The notes beneath the pieces were generated by a model. It saw only the letters and a list, made by a program, of their open reading frames with translations, searched no databases and had not been told where the DNA came from. From NCBI RefSeq assembly GCF_014306625.1, contig NZ_JACRYL010000009.1:168844-232843 (forward strand): DNA of 64,000 nucleotides. The letters are read 5' to 3'. The first letter of the stretch is position 1, and every line of letters starts with the position of its first letter. Shown piece after piece: positions 45,234 to 55,095 of the stretch. A program made the position numbers and the translations under genes. The DNA is from Pedobacter fastidiosus (GTDB taxonomy: Bacteria; Bacteroidota; Bacteroidia; Sphingobacteriales; Sphingobacteriaceae).

Positions 45234-48200
45234 TTAATGTTTTAAATCTATATCGTATTCCAAAACGTCTTTATGGTCGTATGGTTCTTCCATCAACTCA
45301 TCAATTGTTTTAGTTTTCTTGTTGAAACCTAATTTATCCAACATAATATCGAAAATTAAGTACACAACGGGTACAACAATCAAGGTTAAGAATAACGAAC
45401 TGGTTAAACCACCAACGATAACCCATGCCAAACCGTTTTTCCATTCTGCACCTGCACCACTCGCCAAAGCGATTGGAAGCATACCAAAAATCATGGCGAT
45501 GGTTGTCATTAAGATTGGGCGTAAACGTGCATGGTTAGCTAAAATTAAGGCTTCAATTGTGTTTTTACCTTCTGCTTTCATGTGGTTGGTAAAATCGACC
45601 AAGATAATTGCATTCTTCGCAACCAATCCCATTAGCATAATGAAACCTAGAATGGTAAAGATACCGATAGAGTTATTTGTTAAAGCTAAGGCTAAGAACG
45701 CACCAATTAAGGCCAGCGGCAGCGAGAACATTACCACAAGTGGATAAACAAAACTATCGTATAACGCAACCATAATTAGGTAAACCAAGATAATTGAAGC
45801 CAATAATGCAATTCCTAAAGTACCAAAACCTTCTGCTTGGTTTTCCTCATCGCCACCCCAAGTATAACTTACACCGATTGGTGCTTTTAATTTACCGTTA
45901 TCTTGAAGTTTAATTAATTGTGCCTTAAAATCTGCAACTACTGTTCCTGTTGGTCTACCGATAGATTGTGCCTGAACAGATACCGAAGTAGATTTGTTTA
46001 AGCGCTCTAGCTGACTTGGGCCAGAACCTTCAGTAATTGTTGCGAACTGAGACAATTTAATTTGTGCACCTTGATCGTTAATAAAAATAAGGTTACGCAC
46101 ATCATCAATATCTTTTCTGTTGAAATCTTGATACTGAATATTGATGTCGTATTCGTATTCGCCTTTTCTATATTTACCATCGGTGTTTCCGGCAAATGCA
46201 GTTTGCATGGTAGAGCCAACGGTAGAAAGCGTTAAGCCAACAGCCGACATTTTATCTCTATCTACCGCAACATTAATCTCAGGAGTACCTTTTTCTACAG
46301 AAAGTTTAATCTCGGTAGCGCCAGGAATTGTTTTAAGTAAAGCTTGGGCACCTTGAGCATATTTTAAAGCACTATCTAAGTTTGAGCCCATTACCACCAA
46401 ACTAATTGGGGCATTTTCTGCAATCCCTAAAATACTAATTGGAACGGTTTTAACTTTTGCTCCAACTAATTCTTTCGCTAAAGCACGACTCATTTTCGTT
46501 GCAAAAATATCTGATGACATGCCTTCGCGTTTATCGCGTTCTACCAGCTTAACATTAATTTCTGATTTATAAGCTGTAGCTTGAGTTCCACCGAAATCTC
46601 CACTGGCTTGGCCAACCGTAGTAATTAATTGAATAATTTCTGGTTGTTTGTCCAAGAAAGCCTCGGCTCTTTGTGTGTAGAAATTGGTTTTTGATAATGG
46701 AGCATCTTTAGGAAGCTCGATTTGAATTAAGAACTCACCTTTATCAGATTTAGGGAAAAATTCCGATCCGATAAAACCAGCTCCAGCCAACCACATTGCC
46801 GCAACAAATAATACAACAACCGCTGCAATTGTGCGTCTTTTATGGTTTAAAGACCATGTTAAAATACTGGTAATCCATATGGTAAATTTCTTTAATTGCT
46901 TTTCAAACCATAGAATGAAACGGCCGAAAATATTTTTGCCCTCAATGTGCTCTAACTTTCCATATCTAGAGAAAAGTAATGGAACAATAGTAAATGACGC
47001 CACCAAAGAAAGCAATGTTGCAATAATTACAACCACACAGAACTGACGTAAGATATTAGATACCAAACCAGAACTAATTGCAATTGGGAAGAATACCACC
47101 ACAATTACCAAAGTAATGGATACGACGGTAAAACCAATTTCACGGGTTGCATCAGAAGCTGCCCTCACTTTGTTTTTACCCATTTCCATGTGACGCTGGA
47201 TGTTCTCCAATACCACAATTGCATCATCCACAAGGATACCAACCACAAGGGATAGACCAAGTAAAGACATTAAGTTTAAGGTAAAACCGAATAAGTTGAT
47301 TCCGATAAAAGTCGCAATTAATGATGCTGGAATCGATACCATTACAATTAACGCATTACGTAAACTGTGCAAGAAGAAAAGCATTACGAAAGCCACTAAA
47401 ATAACGGCTAAAATTAAATCGTGAATTACGGCATCGGCAGATTCTAAAGTGAAAATTGAGCTATCGTTAACAATTTTAATATCAAGCTTATTGGCGGCAT
47501 ATTCCAATTTAAGTTTCTCAATAACGGCGTGTGTACCTTTACTCACTTCTACCGCATTCGCATCACTTTGTTTAATAATTTGAATTGCAATGGAAGCTTT
47601 ACGATCTACACGGGCCAGTTTTTCAGTTTCTTTTTGAGAATCCTGAACATCGGCAACATCGCCTAAACGAATTTGAGCACCATCTTTAGAAGTAGTTAAA
47701 ACCAAGTTTCTAAGTTCTTCTATACTTCTGTATTTACCCGATAAACGAATTAAGACATCTTGATTTTGAGTTTTAACACTACCAGTAGGGAAATCCAAAT
47801 TGGAAGTTAAAATCATTTGCTGTACCTGAGGCACAGAAAGGTTATAACCCTGTAATTTATTGGCATCTAACGAAACCTGAATTTCGCGTTCTGATCCACC
47901 GATTAAGTTAACCTGTGCAACACCTGTTACCCTCGAAATAACCGGAGCAATACGCTTATCAATTAAATCGTAAAAGGTAATATCATCCATGTTTGCAGAA
48001 GCCGTCATGGTGATAACCGGTAAATCATCTAGCGAGAACTTACTTAAAGATGGTGTTTTTACATCCTCAGGCAACTGAGAAAGAATTGCATTTACTTTAC
48101 GTTGTGCATCGTTTAATGAAATATCGATGTTTGCTTTATCTGTTAAAGTGATGGTTACTGTTGATAAACTCTCGAATGAAACAGAGTTTATTTTCTTGAT

Positions 48201-48428
48201 ATTTTCCATCGATGATACCGCATCTTCAATCTTTTTGGTTACGGTATTTTCAACCTCATTTGGTGATGCACCAGGATAAATGGTTGATATAGATACTACG
48301 TTGTTCGAGAATTTTGGAAGTAATTCATAGCCCAACGAAAAGTAACTTAATAGCCCAAGTAAAGTAAGTGCGGTAAACACTACAATTACCAACGTGGGCC
48401 TTTTTATAGATATGTCTGTTATCTTCAT
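45234..48428 (-). CDS. RND efflux permease, HAE1/AcrB type
   Basis: The 1064-residue inner-membrane pump has 12 helices and two large periplasmic loops. The proton-relay residues are visible: adjacent Asp pair in GILVDDAIVVLENIQRH (helix 4) and Lys in GLVAKNAIILVDF (helix 10). The opening is the familiar IKRPTLVIVVFTALTLLGLL. It expels hydrophobic compounds through the adaptor and TolC partner encoded just upstream. The C-terminal tail (EEPYDHKDVLEYDIDLKH) is acidic. Confidence 0.96.
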   Translation of the reverse strand: MKITDISIKRPTLVIVVFTALTLLGLLSYFSLGYELLPKFSNNVVSISTIYPGASPNEVENTVTKKIEDAVSSMENIKKINSVSFESLSTVTITLTDKANIDISLNDAQRKVNAILSQLPEDVKTPSLSKFSLDDLPVITMTASANMDDITFYDLIDKRIAPVISRVTGVAQVNLIGGSEREIQVSLDANKLQGYNLSVPQVQQMILTSNLDFPTGSVKTQNQDVLIRLSGKYRSIEELRNLVLTTSKDGAQIRLGDVADVQDSQKETEKLARVDRKASIAIQIIKQSDANAVEVSKGTHAVIEKLKLEYAANKLDIKIVNDSSIFTLESADAVIHDLILAVILVAFVMLFFLHSLRNALIVMVSIPASLIATFIGINLFGFTLNLMSLLGLSLVVGILVDDAIVVLENIQRHMEMGKNKVRAASDATREIGFTVVSITLVIVVVFFPIAISSGLVSNILRQFCVVVIIATLLSLVASFTIVPLLFSRYGKLEHIEGKNIFGRFILWFEKQLKKFTIWITSILTWSLNHKRRTIAAVVVLFVAAMWLAGAGFIGSEFFPKSDKGEFLIQIELPKDAPLSKTNFYTQRAEAFLDKQPEIIQLITTVGQASGDFGGTQATAYKSEINVKLVERDKREGMSSDIFATKMSRALAKELVGAKVKTVPISILGIAENAPISLVVMGSNLDSALKYAQGAQALLKTIPGATEIKLSVEKGTPEINVAVDRDKMSAVGLTLSTVGSTMQTAFAGNTDGKYRKGEYEYDINIQYQDFNRKDIDDVRNLIFINDQGAQIKLSQFATITEGSGPSQLERLNKSTSVSVQAQSIGRPTGTVVADFKAQLIKLQDNGKLKAPIGVSYTWGGDEENQAEGFGTLGIALLASIILVYLIMVALYDSFVYPLVVMFSLPLALIGAFLALALTNNSIGIFTILGFIMLMGLVAKNAIILVDFTNHMKAEGKNTIEALILANHARLRPILMTTIAMIFGMLPIALASGAGAEWKNGLAWVIVGGLTSSLFLTLIVVPVVYLIFDIMLDKLGFNKKTKTIDELMEEPYDHKDVLEYDIDLKH

Positions 48429-48460
48429 TTTAATTTTTTATTGCGATTGAACTAATATTA

Positions 48461-48485
48461 TCCTTCGACACGCTCAGGATGACAA
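48461..48485. repeat. Interspersed repeat, inverted diverged copy of GTCATTCTGAGC type
   Basis: ATCCTTCGACACGCTCAGGA followed by TGAC reads, on the minus strand, as GTCATCCTGAGCGTGTCGAA. It lies in the RND operon between the adaptor and permease genes. Confidence 0.45.
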
Positions 48486-48512
48486 TCTGTAAATTTGATA
48501 TTGACAAAAAAT

Positions 48513-49580
48513 TTATTTAACGATGCTCACGGCAGTACCATCAGCTAAGTTAATCTGTCCACTGGTAATTACAGTTTCTCCTTCAGCTAAGCCATCAAGA
48601 ACTTCAACATTATCACCTAAAATACGTCCGGTTACTACCTTGCGTGTTTTCGAAGTGTTATTGGTTTTATCCAAAACAAATACTTGGTTACTGCTTACAC
48701 TACCCACAAATGATGTACGAGGGATAAGAATGCTCGGTGCTTGTTTAGGAAACTTAAATATTGCAGTTCCGTACATACCAGCTTTCAACGTGTTTTTGTT
48801 GCCATTATCAACTTCAATTTCGATTGGGAAATTTAAGGTAGCATCTGCTTTAGCGGCAATGAACGTTACTTTTCCTGAAAACTTATCGTTCGGGAAAACC
48901 GAAGATTTGATGTCGATCATATCACCAATTTTAAGGTTGGCAACTTGCGATTCGTTTACGTTTACCTTAAGTTTCAATTTAGAAACATCAACCAATTCGA
49001 ATAATTGAGTTCCCTGTGTGTTTACAAAGGCACCAACTTCAATGTATCTTTTGTTTACAATCCCGTTAATTGGCGATTTAATGTTTGCATCACTCACTTT
49101 TCTTTGTGAAGCTTGTAAACGCAATTTTGCATTTCTTGTAGCCAATTTAGCTTGATCTAACTGTTGTTGAGTTACGCCACCAGTTTCGTAAGAACTTTGG
49201 TATCTAGCCTCATCTCTTTGTGCATTTTGATAAGTTGCTTGGGCAGTTTCTCTATCTGTATTGATAATTTCTGCATCAACACGAGCTAAAACCTGTCCTT
49301 TGCTTACGCGATCACCTTCATCTACATAAATAGCGGTAACACGGCCAGCATTTTCTGATAAGAAATTAAGTTCTTGTTTAGGAATGAAATTTCCGTTTGC
49401 ACTGAAATCTAAATCCACTACCTTTTTTTCTACAGTAGCAACACGAACTGCAACAGCACCGCCGCCTTTAGCAATGAAAGCTGTTTTCTCTGCGTTATTC
49501 TTCTTATTGTTTGTTAAAACATAAGCTATTGCACCAAGGGCAACAACAATTACGACGATTATGATTATTACTCTTTTCAT
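48513..49580 (-). CDS. RND efflux periplasmic adaptor (membrane fusion protein)
   Basis: The 355-residue protein has an N-terminal membrane anchor (about 3-22). The hairpin and lipoyl regions are recognisable: VTAIYVDEGDRVSKGQVLARVDAE, the coiled-coil segment around RDEARYQSSYETGG, and SPINGIVNKRYIEVGAFVN. A beta-barrel domain follows (about 200-300) with a membrane-proximal end at the C terminus. It bridges the permease and the TolC channel. It is the middle gene of the operon. Confidence 0.94.
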   Translation of the reverse strand: MKRVIIIIVVIVVALGAIAYVLTNNKKNNAEKTAFIAKGGGAVAVRVATVEKKVVDLDFSANGNFIPKQELNFLSENAGRVTAIYVDEGDRVSKGQVLARVDAEIINTDRETAQATYQNAQRDEARYQSSYETGGVTQQQLDQAKLATRNAKLRLQASQRKVSDANIKSPINGIVNKRYIEVGAFVNTQGTQLFELVDVSKLKLKVNVNESQVANLKIGDMIDIKSSVFPNDKFSGKVTFIAAKADATLNFPIEIEVDNGNKNTLKAGMYGTAIFKFPKQAPSILIPRTSFVGSVSSNQVFVLDKTNNTSKTRKVVTGRILGDNVEVLDGLAEGETVITSGQINLADGTAVSIVK

Positions 49581-49582
49581 TT

Positions 49583-50923
49583 CTATTGTACTAGCGATTT
49601 AATATTTCCGTTTGATTTTATTAATTGTATTTCGGCTATTTTATAATTCAATAGCGCTTGTGTATAACTGTTTTGTGCTTGGGTTAGCGAGTTTTCGGTA
49701 TCCAATAAATCAGTTAAAGAAGCTAAGCCGTTGTTGTAGTTATTCTGTGTGCTCTTATAAATCTCTTGCGCCAAATCTGCGTTTTTGCGTTGAGAAGTTA
49801 TCGTATTCAAGTTGTTGCGAAGCTGAATTTTAGCATTCTCGTAAGCTAAATTTAAAGAATTTACAGATTCCTTTCTATCTTCTTTTGCCTTCTTAATATC
49901 TACATCTGCCTGGCGGATTTTTGAACGCGTTAAAAAGCCATTAAAAATTGGCACTTTTAAAGTTAAACCCACTGCTGATGCTCCATAACCAATTGCAGCT
50001 GCATTGGAACTTAAGAAATCGAAACCATCGCTCTGACTTGAATATGTATAGTTACCGGTTAAAGCTAAACTAGGATAATATTCGGCCACGTAAGCTTTTC
50101 TCTGCAGCGATAGAAGTTTATCCTGTGTGTTCAATAACTTAACCTCTGTGCGGTTTCCAAAATCTATAGATTCTGCAAACTGTGGCAACTGACTAACCTC
50201 TGTCAACTCTGTTTTTGGTAGTGAAATAGCGTTTGTTACAGGCATGCCCATCGAAAACTTTAACTGATTTTCCAATTGAGTAATTGCGTTAAGCGTTTGC
50301 TCGCGTTGGGTAGTTAAATTTGTAATGTTTACGCTAATCCGATCCACATCAATTTTTCTAGCCAATCCGTTTTTGTATTGATTAGAAACAATTTTTTCTA
50401 CTACTCTAACATTCTTAATGTTGGTATCGATTACATTTAACTGTTCTCTTGTTACCAATACCTGATAATAGTTGTTGGCTACCAACTCTATAATCTGTTC
50501 TTCGGTTAATTGAGAAGTTAAACTGTAGTATTCTTCGCTAGATCTTGCTGCTTGCAAACCTGTAAAAACCTGTTGGTTAAACAATTGTTGCGAAAGCTGA
50601 ATACCAGCAGTTGAATTCCAGTTTTGACCTAATTTAATAGCCTGTGTTTGGCCACCAAAGTTTGCAACCAACTGGCCAATGATAGGGTTATACGTTAAAC
50701 CTGCATTACCTGTAAGTTGAGGTAAAGCCTGAGCCCTCACTTCCTGAACCTTGTATCTACCACCTTCAATATCCAATTTCGACTTGCGAACATTGGTATT
50801 GTTTTGAAGCGCAAAGGTTAGCGCATCCTTTAAGGTAACCTGCTGCTGAGCAGATACCAGTTGTGGTAAAGCCATGCCGGTGATCAGTATGAGCATTAAT
50901 TTTACCATTTTTACTCTAAGCAT
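49583..50923 (-). CDS. TolC-family outer-membrane efflux protein
   Basis: The 446-residue protein has a signal peptide ending SAQ and the duplicated alpha-barrel architecture. The repeats show in NNTNVRKSKLDIEGGRY and in a late SLNLAYENAKIQLRNN, together with YNNGLASLTDLLDTENSLTQ, the classic TolC helix turn. It is the first gene of the operon. Its stop is only 2 bases before the adaptor start. The start ATG is preceded by two more in-frame Met codons. Confidence 0.94.
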   Translation of the reverse strand: MLRVKMVKLMLILITGMALPQLVSAQQQVTLKDALTFALQNNTNVRKSKLDIEGGRYKVQEVRAQALPQLTGNAGLTYNPIIGQLVANFGGQTQAIKLGQNWNSTAGIQLSQQLFNQQVFTGLQAARSSEEYYSLTSQLTEEQIIELVANNYYQVLVTREQLNVIDTNIKNVRVVEKIVSNQYKNGLARKIDVDRISVNITNLTTQREQTLNAITQLENQLKFSMGMPVTNAISLPKTELTEVSQLPQFAESIDFGNRTEVKLLNTQDKLLSLQRKAYVAEYYPSLALTGNYTYSSQSDGFDFLSSNAAAIGYGASAVGLTLKVPIFNGFLTRSKIRQADVDIKKAKEDRKESVNSLNLAYENAKIQLRNNLNTITSQRKNADLAQEIYKSTQNNYNNGLASLTDLLDTENSLTQAQNSYTQALLNYKIAEIQLIKSNGNIKSLVQ

Positions 50924-50944
50924 AATGTATTGATTTTTTGTTTT

Positions 50945-50995
50945 AAGAGCCTCACCCCAGCCCTCTCCGAAGGAGAGGGAGTAGTTAGCGCCCTG
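50945..50995. repeat. CCTCACCCCAGCCCTCTCC-type palindromic repeat
   Basis: CCCTCTCC and GGAGAGGG pair around GAA. This is a familiar Bacteroidota interspersed element between tetR and tolC; a terminator role is possible but lacks a T-tract. Confidence 0.5.
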
Positions 50996-51046
50996 TTGTT
51001 TGTTTTTATTTGGTCTTTGTTTTTCAAGCTTTCAGCTTTGATTTTT

Positions 51047-51652
51047 CTAACACTTCAATCCTTTTGCGAAAATTGTTGAAAGGTCTTTTTGTTTTAAAGT
51101 CATTTTGTTTACTGCTTTTTTATCTGGAAGTAAATCTTTTCCAAGTTCTATAATGCACATATTGGTTAACCCAAGTAAGCTTTCCAAATAAAGCTCGGCA
51201 ACGTGTGGCATGTTTTCATGTTTGATTTCGCCTTTCTCTTGAGCTCTTTCGAAAATTTGTGCATAAAAAACCTTTTCCGAATCTTTTAATGATGTGAACT
51301 TTTTCTTCATCACTTCATCATTAAAAATGTCTGGAACTCCTTCTGAAATCTTCAACATAAAATACTTCATAAAAAAAGTATTTCGGATATCGATAGTTTG
51401 AAAAAGAACAGTTTCCAATGGTGCATCCGGATTGTATTTCTTCTTTAATTGTTCAAAATAATCTGTAAATACTTTTTCTATTACACCAACGATTAAACTT
51501 TTCTTATCTGGGAAATAATAATAAAGAGATGGTTTAGAAACTGAAAGATCCTCAGCAATATCGTTCATGGTGGTTTTACCAATGCCGAAATGGCTAAAGC
51601 GTTTTATAGCACCTTCAATAATCTGTTCTCTCTTTTTATCCGCTACAATCAT
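51047..51652 (-). CDS. TetR/AcrR family transcription regulator
   Basis: The 201-residue protein has the N-terminal helix-turn-helix (IVADKKREQIIEGAIKRF, then TTMNDIAEDLSVSKPSLYYYFPDKKSL). An effector domain with no conserved sequence follows. It lies directly upstream of, and on the same strand as, the TolC-adaptor-permease genes, so it is the probable repressor of that efflux operon. Cys residues are few. The inducer is unknown. Confidence 0.92.
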   Translation of the reverse strand: MIVADKKREQIIEGAIKRFSHFGIGKTTMNDIAEDLSVSKPSLYYYFPDKKSLIVGVIEKVFTDYFEQLKKKYNPDAPLETVLFQTIDIRNTFFMKYFMLKISEGVPDIFNDEVMKKKFTSLKDSEKVFYAQIFERAQEKGEIKHENMPHVAELYLESLLGLTNMCIIELGKDLLPDKKAVNKMTLKQKDLSTIFAKGLKC

Positions 51653-51815
51653 TTTACTTTTCTACTTTCTGACTTTTTTAATATTTTAGTCAAAAATAGT
51701 GCTAAATTTTGATTTATTAATCAAGTGATTAAAAATTGAAATAAAGCTTACAGTTTAATGACACTTTTAAGCTTTTGCATTGGTTTATATATATTTACAC
51801 CATAAATCTTCTAGA

Positions 51816-52253
51816 GTGTCAGTAATAATAAATCTCTTAATTGTCCTAATTACCATTGTTTTGATGGAATGCCTTTCTTGGGTAATCCACAAATATTTAT
51901 TCCACGGGCCACTTTGGTTTATGCATAAAACCCATCATCAGAAATCGGATTCGTTTTTTGAATGGAACGATTTATTTGCCATTCTCTTTGCTGGCATTTC
52001 AATTTACCTCATGTTTATCGATCGAGAAAACTTTGGCTCTCGGTTTTTTATCGGGGTAGGAATTACCCTTTACGGACTAATTTATTTTATTGTTCACGAT
52101 TGGTTTGTACACCGCCGAATCACAACCTTTAAAAGCAATAACACTTATTTGCAAGCTGTTCGTAAGGCGCATAAAATTCACCATAAGAATAGGGGAAAAG
52201 CAAATGGGAAAGCTTTTGGGTTGCTTTTTGTAAAAAGGAATATTTTGGATTGA
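51816..52253 (+). CDS. crtZ: Beta-carotene 3-hydroxylase
   Basis: CrtZ hydroxylates beta-carotene rings to zeaxanthin and is a membrane diiron enzyme. All histidine motifs are visible: HKYLFHG, HKTHHQKSDSFFEWND, HDWFVHRR and HKIHHKNRGK, with four membrane helices. I prefer the GTG at 51816, which gives 145 residues beginning before SVIINLLIVL. A longer in-frame TTG start at 51780 adds only a Tyr/His-rich leader. It is about 4 kb from crtI on the other strand. Confidence 0.9.
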   Translation: MSVIINLLIVLITIVLMECLSWVIHKYLFHGPLWFMHKTHHQKSDSFFEWNDLFAILFAGISIYLMFIDRENFGSRFFIGVGITLYGLIYFIVHDWFVHRRITTFKSNNTYLQAVRKAHKIHHKNRGKANGKAFGLLFVKRNILD

Positions 52254-52307
52254 AAATAATTTATTTTAACTAATTATTTAGTTATATTCGTTTAATCAAA
52301 TATAACG

Positions 52308-52991
52308 ATGAAATTACGTATTCTCTTTTTGCTCGCCATCTCTTCATTATCGCTAAATGCGCAAGTTATAAACTTTAATGTTCAGGGAACTGTTCAGAAA
52401 ATCCAAAAAGCCAAATTTGTTTATTTAGTAAGTTTAAATGAGGTTAAGGGAAAGCCCGATCTGTTTATGATAAGCCCTTTGGTGAATGGTCAATTTCAAG
52501 TTTCGGGGAAATCAAATTTGGATGGAGCTTTATTGAGGTACGGTTTTTTGTTTCTTGATGAACGCGGCGATATTTCTTTGGAAGATGTTAAACTGAACAT
52601 AAAGTCGAATAAATGGTTTGTTGGTGGTACTGCATGTTTAAAAAGTATTATCCTTGAAAATGTAAAGCTCGAATTCGAAAATCCATTTAACATAAGCAAT
52701 TCGAAAATTCTAGATGGCGGGTTTTACCTTAAGCAATATGAGGAGGTTATGCTCACTTGGAAAAACAGGGATTTGCCAGAATTTGTAAAAAAATACCCAG
52801 ACTCTCCCTTCTCTTTAATCGAAATCGAAAGGCTCTATAATATGTCTACTTCGCCTATAGGCGGTAAAATGGGGGTTGCTCAGTTTGGGTCGCCGAAAGA
52901 TTTATTTGCTGCGCTTTCTCCAAGGATGAAAAAAACTAAACAAGGTATTGAATTGAAAAGAAAAATGGATCAATCCTTAAAGATTAAATAA
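52308..52991 (+). CDS. Secreted orphan DUF4369-like protein without thioredoxin domain
   Basis: The 227-residue protein has a signal peptide (MKLRILFLLAISSLSLNA). It then shows features of the N-terminal domain of TlpA-like proteins: FNVQGTVQKIQKAKFVYLVS, the KYPDSPFSLIEIERL segment, and FAALSPRMKKTKQGIELKRKM. A full TlpA-type protein would continue with a thioredoxin fold and a CxxC, but this one stops. It is therefore a truncated or specialised member with no redox site. Its promoter region has TATATTCG. Confidence 0.6.
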   Translation: MKLRILFLLAISSLSLNAQVINFNVQGTVQKIQKAKFVYLVSLNEVKGKPDLFMISPLVNGQFQVSGKSNLDGALLRYGFLFLDERGDISLEDVKLNIKSNKWFVGGTACLKSIILENVKLEFENPFNISNSKILDGGFYLKQYEEVMLTWKNRDLPEFVKKYPDSPFSLIEIERLYNMSTSPIGGKMGVAQFGSPKDLFAALSPRMKKTKQGIELKRKMDQSLKIK

Positions 52992-53078
52992 AATTTTGAA
53001 TCTTCTGCAAGATGAGATGTTGTTTGTCCTTATAAAACTTTCGCTCGAACTTTCTAAGTAGTTATACGTTAATTATTA

Positions 53079-53528
53079 ATGAAGCATTTTAGAAACCTAT
53101 TTATTTTTTCCTCTTTATCTCTACTTATTTTTTCTTGTGGAAAGAAAACGAATAAAGATCGGGCTGACGAACTGGTCGAATCCAAATATGAAACTTCCAA
53201 TCAGAAACTCGATTTTGAAAACGCTAAATTGGATAGTCTTTTTAACATTACACCAAAGGCTTACTCAGATAGTTTGAAAAGAGGAATTGAGTTAGATTCA
53301 ACTTTGGCCGTTTTAGAAAGCCAGATCGAACAATTTAGTCAGAAGGAATCAGATAGCGTTGGTAAAATTAGTGCAGCGCTGACTAAGGAAAGATATAGAT
53401 TGTTGGATTTTGCTAAGACAAAACCTCAGTTTATTGGATGGAAACTATCTGGAGTTAAAATAGAAGGTGTAAAATCAGAAATTCTTACATTCAATTTTGA
53501 TAAAAGTATTTCGAAGATTGTGGAGTAA
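53079..53528 (+). CDS. Small lipoprotein of unknown function
   Basis: The 149-residue product has a lipobox (SLLIFSCGK, Cys20) and a mature hydrophilic region rich in Asp, Ser, Lys and Leu, with heptad-like LDSLFNITPKAYSDSLKRGI. It should be acylated and envelope-anchored. I do not recognise a family. It is a single gene ahead of murB. Confidence 0.7.
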   Translation: MKHFRNLFIFSSLSLLIFSCGKKTNKDRADELVESKYETSNQKLDFENAKLDSLFNITPKAYSDSLKRGIELDSTLAVLESQIEQFSQKESDSVGKISAALTKERYRLLDFAKTKPQFIGWKLSGVKIEGVKSEILTFNFDKSISKIVE

Positions 53529-53589
53529 TCTGAAAAGCGTTTTTTGCTTAGGTAGGATCCTTTCCCATAAGCTTCAATTTTTTGTTTAT

Positions 53590-53650
53590 AGCCCCGGGCG
53601 AAGCGATATCCCTTGAGCATAGCGAAAGGATTTAGCAAAGCACGGGAACA
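53590..53650. repeat. Interspersed TAGCCCCG-type repeat
   Basis: TAGCCCCGGGCGAAGCGATA and GATTTAGCAAAGCACGGGAA align with the element at 59359-59435, sharing TAGCCCCG and TTAGCAAA landmarks. The rest of the 53529-53947 gap is AT-rich with only the murB promoter. Confidence 0.45.
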
Positions 53651-53895
53651 CACTTTAATAGATTTTCTGGGTTTGCGCTTCTTAAATTCTCTTATTAGCA
53701 ACAGATTTACAAATGATTATTATTAAATTATACCAAATAAATAGTCTTCCTTTCCGCGACTAATAAATTAACCCTATAAGAAATATAAGATCAAATAAAT
53801 ATGTTTTCTTATATGGTAAATATCTAATGCATTGGTATTATTCTACCGTGAAGGCAAAGTTTTGATCTATAAATCTGTAGCTTTTTGTTAATGAA

Positions 53896-53926
53896 TTTCG
53901 TTGCTCGGGGTAAATAATTACTTTTG
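53896..53926 (+). promoter_or_regulatory. Promoter of murB
   Basis: TTTC (53896-53899), exactly 19 bases, then TACTTTTG (53919-53926). Because this box overlaps an in-frame GTG at 53924, it supports the downstream ATG at 53948 as the real start. Confidence 0.65.
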
Positions 53927-53947
53927 TGCGCACAACACAAAAACTAT

Positions 53948-54964
53948 ATGCTTCAAATTCAAGAAAATATTTCACTTAAAGCTTATAACTCATTCGGTAT
54001 TGATGTTAAGGCTAAGTTTTTTGCTGAAATTTTTAATGAAGATGATTTGAAGGCGTTATTCCAGAACGAATTAGTTCATAATCAAAAATTGTTAATTGTA
54101 GGTGGTGGAAGTAATATCCTCTTTACTCAAAATTACGATGGCTTGGTTATCAAAATGAGCATTAAAGGAATAGGATCGAGCATAGAAGTGGATAAAGTTT
54201 TGGTAACTGCTGGTGCTGGAGAGGTTTGGAACGATTTTGTAAACTATTGTGTAACGCATGGTTTTGCGGGTGTAGAAAACCTAAGCTTAATTCCTGGAAC
54301 TGTAGGTGCCTCGCCAATTCAAAATATTGGTGCTTACGGCGTAGAATTGAAAGATGTTTTTGAAAGTTGCACTGCTTTCGAAATTAAAACCGGAAAATTA
54401 ACAACCTTTACTTTTGCCGATTGCCATTTTGGCTATCGAGAAAGCATTTTTAAAAGCGAACTAAAAGGACAATACATTATTACTTCGGTAACATTTAAAC
54501 TTGCTACTGAGGCAAAAATTAATACTTCTTACGGAGCAATAGAAATCGAACTTGAAAAAAGAGGAATAGAAAAACCGAATATAGCCGATGTTTCTGCTGC
54601 GGTTTCGCACATTAGAGTAAGCAAACTTCCCGATCCAAGTACAATAGGCAATGCAGGAAGTTTTTTCAAAAATCCAGTAATTGAGAAGCATGAATTTGCC
54701 GATGTTGTAGCAAAACACCCCGATGTGGTGCATTATGCTACAACCGATGATAAAATTAAACTTGCAGCGGGTTGGTTAATAGAACAGTGCGGTTGGAAAG
54801 GTAAAGTAGTTGGCCAAACAGGTACTTGGAAAAACCAAGCTTTGGTTTTAGTTAACCATGGTAGTGCAACTGGCACGGAGGTTTTTAACTTTTCTGCACA
54901 AATTATAGACAGTGTAAAGTCTACTTTTGGAGTCACATTAGAACGAGAAGTAAATATTTTGTGA
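53948..54964 (+). CDS. murB: UDP-N-acetylenolpyruvoylglucosamine reductase
   Basis: MurB reduces the enolpyruvyl ether to UDP-N-acetylmuramate with NADPH. The FAD-binding segments GGGSNILF and ENLSLIPGTVGASPIQNIGAYGVE are clear, as is the catalytic-Ser region GNAGSFFKNP, with Glu near the C terminus in WLIEQCGWKG. This is the longer type I form with a Tyr loop (YRESIF). I take the ATG at 53948 from promoter position; the longer GTG alternative starts inside the -7 box. It lies within the carotenoid neighbourhood without functional link. Confidence 0.95.
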   Translation: MLQIQENISLKAYNSFGIDVKAKFFAEIFNEDDLKALFQNELVHNQKLLIVGGGSNILFTQNYDGLVIKMSIKGIGSSIEVDKVLVTAGAGEVWNDFVNYCVTHGFAGVENLSLIPGTVGASPIQNIGAYGVELKDVFESCTAFEIKTGKLTTFTFADCHFGYRESIFKSELKGQYIITSVTFKLATEAKINTSYGAIEIELEKRGIEKPNIADVSAAVSHIRVSKLPDPSTIGNAGSFFKNPVIEKHEFADVVAKHPDVVHYATTDDKIKLAAGWLIEQCGWKGKVVGQTGTWKNQALVLVNHGSATGTEVFNFSAQIIDSVKSTFGVTLEREVNIL

Positions 54965-55095
54965 CGAAAATACGCTTTTGCGTACTTCTACGCTTTTGGC
55001 ACGGTGTAATTTTTTTTTGGTACTAAGTTTGTTTATGTTTCAGTGTAAATGAGAACAAAATCATTTGTTTTTAATCATCCCTAAAGCTAAACATC

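Noticed and set aside
45319..45747. 142-residue plus-strand protein
   Set aside because: It is antisense to the RND permease and shows composition of a reversed membrane-protein frame.
53426..53701. 91-residue minus-strand protein
   Set aside because: It overlaps the 3' end of the lipoprotein gene and a TAGCCCCG-type repeat; a shadow reading frame.
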